DNA of 12,016 nt from Gammaproteobacteria bacterium (lineage in GTDB: Bacteria; Pseudomonadota; Gammaproteobacteria; Pseudomonadales; Pseudohongiellaceae). The first letter of the stretch is position 1, and every line of letters begins with the position of its first letter. The notes under the pieces were generated by a model that did no database searches, was not told the origin of the DNA, and was given only the letters and a program-made list of their open reading frames with translations. The position numbers and the translations under genes were made by a program. Below, in pieces: positions 6,964 through 12,016 of this stretch. The stretch is taken from assembly GCA_003514305.1 (NCBI GenBank), contig DORE01000180.1, positions 1 to 12,016 on the forward strand. The letters are read 5' to 3'.

Positions 6964-8682
6964 ATGCGAACCCGCCTTTCCCTGATCGCACTGGTGCTGC
7001 TGAGCGCTGGGCTGGTGTCCACATTAACCACAGCCCAACCGGGCCTGAAGCCCGATTACACAGAAGTAACCGACGAGCGCCTTATAAATCCAGAAGCACA
7101 CAACTGGCTATCCTATCGCGGCACGCTCGATGGCTGGGGCTTCAGCCGATTGGAAGAAATCGATGACGGTAATGTCCATCAACTTGAACCGGTTTGGAGC
7201 TTTTCAACCGGAGTTCTCGGCGGACATGAAGCCCCGCCTATAGTTAACGATGGCTTAATGTTTGTTACCACGCCAGGAAATCTGGTTTACGCGATTGATG
7301 CCGCCAGTGGCAATTTACAGTGGCGCTATCAACATGATCTGCCCGAAACCTATATCGCTTTTCATCGGACCAATCGCGGCGTCGCCCTGTATGGAGATAA
7401 GGTCTACACCGCAACGCTCGATGCACGCGTGGTGGCTCTTGATGCAGCTACTGGGCGTAAGGTATGGGACAGCACTGTTCAAGATAATAATTTCGGTTAT
7501 TACATCACCATGGCGCCATTGGCGATTGACGGTAAAATTCTGGTAGGCACCTCAGGAGGCGAGCTGGGCATTCGAGGATTCGTTGTGGCACTGGATGCGG
7601 AAACCGGCGAAGAGGTTTGGCGAACCTACACTGTTCCTGCGCCTGGAGAAGCGGGTAACGAGACATGGCCGGGAGAGTCCTGGCGGACTGGCGGTGCGGC
7701 TGTCTGGGTTCCGGGTCACTATGATGCGGAGCTGGGCCTAGCCTATTTCGGTACCGGCAATCCAGGACCATGGATAGGAGACCAGAGACCTGGCGATAAT
7801 CTCTATACAAACTCAGTACTGGCGCTAGATATCAAGACAGGTAAGATTCGGGCCCACCATCAGTACCACTGGAACGGCTCATGGGATTGGGATGAGGTCT
7901 CGACGCCGATTCTGATGCCGGTTGAACGCGAGGGTCGGATGATTGACGCGCTAGTGCATCCTGGCCGCAATGGCTACTTGTGGACCCTCGAACGATCTGC
8001 GAACCAAATCAACTTCGTCGACGCAGAGCCCTATGTTTATCAAAACGCGTTTGCTAGCCTCGACCCTGAAACTGGACGTCCTACTTATGATCCGGAACAC
8101 AAGCCAACCACCGGCAGCACCACTTCTTTCTGTCCCTCGCTATGGGGCGGCAAAGATTGGCCTCCTGCGGCCTATAATCCGGAAACCGACCTGCTATACA
8201 TACCGGCTAACGACAACCACTGCGGCGTGATCGAAGGCCGCGAAGTGACGTACATGCCGGGGAGTTCTTACATGGGCGCCCGCACTCAGATGACGGTACC
8301 AGAGGGAACAAACCATATCGGCGAAATTCAGGCCTGGGACATGAACACTGGCAAAGAGGTGTGGACCCGTGAATTCGATTCACATAACTGGGGCGGTATC
8401 CTAACTACCAGCGGTAATCTCATTTTCAGCGGCGGAACCAGTGACCGCATGTTTCGGGCGCATAACGCTTCCAACGGGGAGTTGCTGTGGGAGTTCAAAA
8501 CCAACTCCGGCATCATAGGTGTGCCCTCCACGTTTTCGGTTGACGGCAAACAATACATCGCCGTACAGGCCGGCTGGGGGGTGGACGCAGCTAGCATGAC
8601 CGCCCGCCTTGATATGGTGCGGGGTACTCGAACTTTCGTCCCGCAGGGCGGTGTTATTTGGGTGTTCGCGCTGCCCGACTGA
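6964..8682 (+). CDS. Periplasmic PQQ-dependent alcohol dehydrogenase, probably lanthanide-type
   Basis: The protein has 572 residues from the ATG at 6964 (AGGA 9 bases upstream), starting with the Sec signal MRTRLSLIALVLLSAGLVS and probable cleavage TTA|Q. It is an eight-bladed quinoprotein of the methanol/ethanol dehydrogenase family that oxidises an alcohol (or aldehyde) with PQQ and a metal. By comparison with MxaF/XoxF, visible active-site residues are Glu200 (GGELGIRG), Trp248 under PQQ, Asn266 (GTGNPGPW), catalytic Asp308 in WDWDE and Arg335 (HPGRNGY). Asp310, two residues after the base, is the hallmark of lanthanide-dependent enzymes; calcium types have Ala there. The adjacent Cys-Cys pair normally before NRG is replaced by Ala132-Phe133. 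The later Cys pair (FCPSLWGG and NDNHCG) is kept. The Glu-Asn interval is 18 residues shorter than in methanol dehydrogenases. There is no CxxCH haem domain, so a separate electron acceptor is needed; none is in view, nor are PQQ synthesis genes. Confidence 0.93.
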   Translation: MRTRLSLIALVLLSAGLVSTLTTAQPGLKPDYTEVTDERLINPEAHNWLSYRGTLDGWGFSRLEEIDDGNVHQLEPVWSFSTGVLGGHEAPPIVNDGLMFVTTPGNLVYAIDAASGNLQWRYQHDLPETYIAFHRTNRGVALYGDKVYTATLDARVVALDAATGRKVWDSTVQDNNFGYYITMAPLAIDGKILVGTSGGELGIRGFVVALDAETGEEVWRTYTVPAPGEAGNETWPGESWRTGGAAVWVPGHYDAELGLAYFGTGNPGPWIGDQRPGDNLYTNSVLALDIKTGKIRAHHQYHWNGSWDWDEVSTPILMPVEREGRMIDALVHPGRNGYLWTLERSANQINFVDAEPYVYQNAFASLDPETGRPTYDPEHKPTTGSTTSFCPSLWGGKDWPPAAYNPETDLLYIPANDNHCGVIEGREVTYMPGSSYMGARTQMTVPEGTNHIGEIQAWDMNTGKEVWTREFDSHNWGGILTTSGNLIFSGGTSDRMFRAHNASNGELLWEFKTNSGIIGVPSTFSVDGKQYIAVQAGWGVDAASMTARLDMVRGTRTFVPQGGVIWVFALPD

Positions 8683-8717
8683 TGCTGCCGATACGCTTGG
8701 CAAGACTTTGTATCAGC

Positions 8718-8734
8718 CGGAGGTGCCGCCTCCG
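8718..8734. repeat. GC-rich hairpin after the PQQ dehydrogenase
   Basis: CGGAGG and CCTCCG are perfect 6-bp arms around TGCCG, 35 bases after the dehydrogenase stop. The strong stem could protect the mRNA end or help termination, but no T tract follows (AAGCGTGAG), so it is not called an intrinsic terminator. Confidence 0.4.
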
Positions 8735-8771
8735 AAGCGTGAGAAACCAATATGACACCCGTGAGGGCCGC

Positions 8772-8795
8772 CATGGCTTTCTTTAGGTGGCCATG
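8772..8795. repeat. Second hairpin in the convergent gap
   Basis: CATGGC (8772-8777) and GCCATG (8790-8795) are perfect 6-bp arms around a 12-base loop. No T tract follows on either strand. Role unknown; may be chance. Confidence 0.25.
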
Positions 8796-8980
8796 ACCGC
8801 GCTCCTTTCCCTGCCAATTCCGACAGACAGCGACGTGCCGCCCGAACCCCACGTTCATCTGACGAAGCTTTTTCCGGCTTAATTGTTCTTATTGAGCGAC
8901 GTGCCCGGTTCACAGGAGATTCAAAGGTTTACTCAAAAATAATGCGAAGCTTAGCCTTTGCCAATCCCGAACAATTGGCG

Positions 8981-10417
8981 TCAGCAATTCAAGGTCATGA
9001 TGTTTTGTTGATTGGGATGACGGTGATGCCAGTCGGTCTCTGACTGGTACACATGGCCAATTTGGCAAAGAGTAGCTTCGGAATATTTGTTGCCCATCAA
9101 TTGCATCACATAAGGCTGCGCTTGATCATTGAAACCGCAAGGCAGCGACAGCGTCGGTGTGCCGGCAAGGTCTGCTGGTATCGTGAACTGGCCCTGAAAA
9201 TGTTTTACCACGTCCTTCATCGCTTCTGCGTCACCCTGCTGGGCAGCTGCATTGACTTCAAACACCATGCCTCCTGAAGGACAAATAACTGCATCAACCT
9301 CATACAGCGCCGCTTCGAAACGTGCGCTGAATTCTGCTCGCTGCTTTTCTGCTGCGACATATTCTGCTTTTGTCATCCGCATACCCATGCGAAGGACATT
9401 GCGCAAATAACCTCCATATTCGTCCTCCCTTTCAGGAAAGAACTCTCGATGGGCTCTGAATGCTTCATAGCTCGTCAGCGGTAGCCAGAGATTACGATAT
9501 TCCATGGCCCCTTCGCGGGGCATGTTCACAGCGACACATTCCATGCCAAGTGCGGTCAACACGGCAATGGCGTGCTCGAGTGCTTCAACTAACCCCGGGT
9601 CAGTGCCGTGACTGAACCAGCCGGCATCCAAGCCAAGGCGCAGACCATTCAAATTTGTTGCAGCGAGCTCGGCAATCTCCGTATCCTCCCGATTCAGCGA
9701 AGTTTTATCATTTTCATCATAGCCCGCTATGCGATTATATAGAGCTACTGCGTCAGCCACGGAACGAGCCATCGGTCCAACATGATCAAGTGACTCCGCA
9801 AGTGACAGTACGCCATAACGACTCACTCTACCGTAAGTCGGTTTGAGGCCGGTAACCCCGTTGGCCATGGCTGGGTAACGGATGGAACCGCCGGTATCGG
9901 TGCCGATAGCTGCAAAACAGAGACCTGCCGCCACCGCCACGCCAGAGCCTGAGGAAGATACCCCTGCCCATAGCTCTTTTCCCCATGGGTTTTGGGGAAT
10001 TGGAAACTCAGGATTGTAGGCAGAAAGCGCGCCTTCGGTCAGATTGAGTTTACCCAGTAAAACAGCACCTGCTTCCTGAAGTCTTCGCACTACCGTTGCG
10101 TCAAACTCTGGCACGAACTGCTGACGTACTTTCAATCCGCCCTTTGTCGGTACACCCGCCGTGTAACAAAGGTCTTTGATCGCGACCGGCACACCATGCA
10201 GCAACCCCCGATACCGGCCAGCCTTTATCTCCGCCTCCGCACGCTGTGCTTGCGCCCGGGCAAGATCAGAGCTTACTGTCGCGTAGCTAAGCAACTGATT
10301 ATCCAACGCGCCAATACGAGCAAGCATGTGCTCAGTCAGGTCGACCGAAGACAGCTCTGACGATCGCAACTGCTCCGCAATAGAGACGAGTGACTGATAG
10401 TGCAACGGCTCTGACAT
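8981..10417 (-). CDS. Amidase-signature family hydrolase
   Basis: The protein has about 478 residues and no signal peptide, so it is probably cytoplasmic. The amidase-signature catalytic triad is complete (numbering from a GTG at 10420): Lys82 in VPVAIKDL, Ser155 in GVSSSGSG and the nucleophile Ser179 in GTDTGGSIRYPA. The family hydrolyses carboxylic amides and includes GatA, acetamidase and aryl-acylamidase-type enzymes. The C-terminal half resembles general amidases rather than GatA, and there is no gatB or gatC beside it, so a catabolic amidase is favoured; the substrate is unknown. Two starts are possible: GTG at 10420 or the adjacent ATG at 10417. GGGG at about 10428-10431 is better spaced for the ATG, which I chose. 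It lies 275 bases downstream of the PLP enzyme gene on the same strand and might be co-transcribed with it. The gene ends convergent to the PQQ dehydrogenase. Confidence 0.92.
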   Translation of the reverse strand: MSEPLHYQSLVSIAEQLRSSELSSVDLTEHMLARIGALDNQLLSYATVSSDLARAQAQRAEAEIKAGRYRGLLHGVPVAIKDLCYTAGVPTKGGLKVRQQFVPEFDATVVRRLQEAGAVLLGKLNLTEGALSAYNPEFPIPQNPWGKELWAGVSSSGSGVAVAAGLCFAAIGTDTGGSIRYPAMANGVTGLKPTYGRVSRYGVLSLAESLDHVGPMARSVADAVALYNRIAGYDENDKTSLNREDTEIAELAATNLNGLRLGLDAGWFSHGTDPGLVEALEHAIAVLTALGMECVAVNMPREGAMEYRNLWLPLTSYEAFRAHREFFPEREDEYGGYLRNVLRMGMRMTKAEYVAAEKQRAEFSARFEAALYEVDAVICPSGGMVFEVNAAAQQGDAEAMKDVVKHFQGQFTIPADLAGTPTLSLPCGFNDQAQPYVMQLMGNKYSEATLCQIGHVYQSETDWHHRHPNQQNIMTLNC

Positions 10418-10692
10418 CACCTTTCCCCAGAAATCAAGGTTCGTTCATTGTCGCGGCTGCCCTGCTTTGCGGGCGGAAGTGTGCTTCAATCTGGGCCTGC
10501 CGCGGAAACCAGCGAGCTAGTGACTCCAAGACACTACTTGCAAGCAGACGGAGAGATGCGAACAGCACAAGTACTTGGGGGACATCTGCTAGAGATGAGT
10601 CAATTGCTCGTTCAGGAAGCCTGAAAAAAGAGGCGAACCAGGATAACTGATCTGCCCTTCTCACTCTTGACTAAGTTAATAGCATGGCTGCT
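10418..10692. other. Gap between the PLP enzyme and amidase genes
   Basis: This 275-base stretch separates two minus-strand genes. It contains a perfect hairpin TTCAGG/CCTGAA (10611-10616 and 10620-10625); on the minus strand its T run precedes rather than follows the stem, so it is not a terminator for the upstream gene. A minus-strand open frame of 76 codons (10434-10664, GTG start, ending 16 bases before the amidase start) has a helical-looking sequence but no good ribosome binding site and no known domain, and is not called a gene. Confidence 0.45.
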
Positions 10693-12016
10693 TCAAGTTT
10701 TGTTAACCGCAGCAGCCATTGCATCCAGCACATCTTTAACAACCGACTGCGAGGAGGCTATGTTCATGCGCATGCGACCGGCGCCGCCCAGGCCATAAAC
10801 AGAACCCGGATTCAGATAGACGCCAGAATTATGTACCATCCAATCTTGGAAGTAGTGCTCCGCGGTTCGTTTGCCTTCCGATTCATATTGCGCATCTGCG
10901 CCAATTGAAGCCATTGTCTTGGAGAAATCAAGGAAGGTCATATAGGTACCCTCATTGCGCACGTATCCAACGCTAGGCATATTGGTTTTTACATAATCTT
11001 CAATCATGGTGTGCGTTCTGTCCATGTATGCATTAGCCTGATCGAACCATTCCCGCCCGTACTTGTAGGCCGCAACATTGGCCACAACGCCCAGGGTACT
11101 TAACTCAGCGCGATGGTACTGATTCACTCGCTGCAGCATGGAAGGGGATTTAGAGTAATAATAGGCGTTTTTCATACCGGCCAGGTTAAACGTTTTGCTT
11201 ATTGCGTTAAAAGTAAGACTGTTGTTTACCACGTCCCGATCAGGTAATGCAGAGAAAGGCGTAAACCTCTGATCGCCGCGAATAACATCAGAATGGATTT
11301 CGTCTGACAGCACCACGATGCCATGCTCTAACGCAAGACGGCCGACTCGCAAAAGCTCTTGCTCACGCCACACGTTGCCTGTTGGGTTTTGAGGATTACA
11401 AACTATCAACACGCGAACGTCTGGTGTCATCTTGGCCTCAAGATCTTCATAGTCAATCTCGTAACGACCGTCCTTCAACTTCAACTCGCTATCAACGGTC
11501 TCGATATTGGCCGCACTAGCCATGGTGTAAAAGCCGGAATAGGCAGGGGACATAATCAAAGCCTTTCCTCCCCGCGGCACAAATGAACGCATCGCAGCGA
11601 TCATGCCAGGATAAACACCATCTGACAGCGTTACCATGCTGACATCGATGTCATTGTTGTGATGCCTTCCATTCCATTTCACGATTTCACTCGTCAGTTC
11701 CCCGGTGCTAGCGAGATACCCCCAACTGTGGTGCTGAACCCGCTCCATTAAGGCTTCTGTGATACAGGGCGCGCATTCGAAGTCCATGGAAGCGACCCCC
11801 ATCCCGAATTTGAACTCTCCACCAGGATAATTGCGCGGCGGTGAATCCCAGCGAGCGCAATTGTTCCCTGCGCGGTTGTAAACAGTGTCAAAGTCAAAAT
11901 TGCCGTTCGCGTGTCGGGGGTAAGAAGGGCTGGGGCTACCACTTTGAGCGTTTGCCTGGGAAACGCCAACGGCTAACGAACCGGTTGCGCTGGCCAAGGC
12001 AGTGAAGCCGGCATTC
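10693..12016 (-). CDS. PatB/MalY-type PLP-dependent aminotransferase or C-S lyase, probable Tat export, 5' end off window
   Basis: This is a fold-type I PLP enzyme (aminotransferase class I/II), closest in motifs to the PatB/MalY cystathionine beta-lyase group. Numbering from codon 11997-11995, it shows CNPQNPTGNVW (200-210), SDEIHSDVI with Asp232 for the PLP ring nitrogen, AISKTFNLAGMKN with the PLP lysine Lys268, and the substrate-carboxylate arginine region GRMRMNIASSQSVV (408-421). The group usually has His where Gln203 stands here. Members cleave C-S bonds (cystathionine, cysteine conjugates) or transaminate. The frame stays open to the window edge: codon 11997-11995 is TTG, and before it the frame reads NAGFTA, giving NAGFTALASATGSLAVGVSQ and then ANAQ. 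This looks like the hydrophobic part and AxA cleavage site of a twin-arginine signal, with the RR motif beyond 12016. It lies upstream of the amidase on the same strand. Confidence 0.88.
   Translation of the reverse strand, partial: NAGFTALASATGSLAVGVSQANAQSGSPSPSYPRHANGNFDFDTVYNRAGNNCARWDSPPRNYPGGEFKFGMGVASMDFECAPCITEALMERVQHHSWGYLASTGELTSEIVKWNGRHHNNDIDVSMVTLSDGVYPGMIAAMRSFVPRGGKALIMSPAYSGFYTMASAANIETVDSELKLKDGRYEIDYEDLEAKMTPDVRVLIVCNPQNPTGNVWREQELLRVGRLALEHGIVVLSDEIHSDVIRGDQRFTPFSALPDRDVVNNSLTFNAISKTFNLAGMKNAYYYSKSPSMLQRVNQYHRAELSTLGVVANVAAYKYGREWFDQANAYMDRTHTMIEDYVKTNMPSVGYVRNEGTYMTFLDFSKTMASIGADAQYESEGKRTAEHYFQDWMVHNSGVYLNPGSVYGLGGAGRMRMNIASSQSVVKDVLDAMAAAVNKT

Larger units (their letters stand above)
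8683..8980. other. Intergenic region between convergent genes
   Basis: The PQQ dehydrogenase and amidase genes converge on this 298-base gap. It contains two perfect hairpins, at 8718-8734 and 8772-8795, neither followed by a T tract. On the minus strand, downstream of the amidase, a short TTATTTTT stretch (about 8935-8942) is present without a strong stem before it. Several open frames cross the gap on both strands but have no ribosome binding site or recognisable domain. Confidence 0.5.

Noticed and set aside
8328..8858. Minus-strand open frame with a signal-peptide-like stretch (KKAMAALTGVILVSHASEA)
   Set aside because: Most of it is antisense to the PQQ dehydrogenase, and the hydrophobic stretch is not placed at a start codon with a ribosome binding site. 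A decayed gene remnant cannot be excluded.
8942..9043. Plus-strand 33-codon open frame (MRSLAFANPEQLASAIQ...)
   Set aside because: It looks protein-like, but no ribosome binding site is close by and its second half is antisense to the amidase C-terminus.
8993..10420. Assignment of the amidase as GatA
   Set aside because: No gatB/gatC neighbours, and the VSSSGSG variant and C-terminal half look like a general amidase.
10611..10625. TTCAGG-AAG-CCTGAA hairpin as terminator of the PLP enzyme gene
   Set aside because: For minus-strand transcription the T run comes before the stem, not after it.
10434..10664. Small minus-strand gene between the PLP enzyme and amidase
   Set aside because: GTG start with weak ribosome binding site and no domain; an opposite-strand frame of similar length covers the same bases, suggesting chance openness.
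11995..11997. TTG as start codon of the PLP enzyme
   Set aside because: The frame stays open upstream and reads like the preceding part of a Tat signal peptide; the true start is probably off the window.

Overview
The window reads as ordinary chromosomal DNA of a Gram-negative bacterium, most likely a free-living (perhaps marine) gammaproteobacterium. That placement is an inference from protein style, moderate GC, Shine-Dalgarno sites of the GGAG/AAGGAG type, Sec and Tat signal peptides, and a PQQ enzyme that works in the periplasm. No RNA gene, transposase, integrase, CRISPR array or phage gene is visible. Almost all the coding space is explained by eight genes, plus a possible tail of a ninth at the left edge.

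Layout from left to right. (1) A possible C-terminal tail of a plus-strand gene (3-41). (2) A secreted protein of a conserved but functionally unassigned family, minus strand (111-1112). (3) A 548-base divergent gap holding candidate promoters for both neighbours. (4) A secreted protein with two VOC/glyoxalase-fold domains (1661-2731). (5) A tightly spaced pair on the plus strand: a stand-alone DUF442/TIGR01244 sulfurtransferase-like protein (2981-3430) and, 3 bases later, a SulP anion permease with a STAS domain (3434-5176). (6) Convergent to it, a secreted seven-repeat FG-GAP/VCBS beta-propeller (minus, 5274-6725). (7) Divergent from that, a secreted PQQ-dependent alcohol dehydrogenase (plus, 6964-8682). 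(8) Convergent to it, an amidase-signature hydrolase (minus, 8981-10417). (9) Upstream of the amidase on the same strand, a PatB/MalY-type PLP enzyme whose N-terminus looks like the end of a Tat signal peptide and runs off the right edge (minus, 10693 to beyond 12016).

Five of the eight genes appear to encode exported proteins. The sulfurtransferase-like protein and the permease probably act together in handling sulfur oxyanions or sulfane sulfur. The PLP enzyme and amidase may be co-transcribed and could handle nitrogen- or sulfur-containing organic compounds. The FG-GAP protein and the PQQ dehydrogenase share a 238-base divergent control region.

The most notable points are: an Asp-x-Asp signature in the PQQ dehydrogenase that predicts a lanthanide-dependent enzyme, which also lacks the adjacent-cysteine pair of classical methanol/ethanol dehydrogenases; a probable Tat-exported PatB/MalY-type enzyme; a VOC protein in which only the first domain keeps the metal ligands; and an inverted repeat that overlaps the ribosome binding site of the FG-GAP gene. 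I did not find a clearly new multi-gene system.
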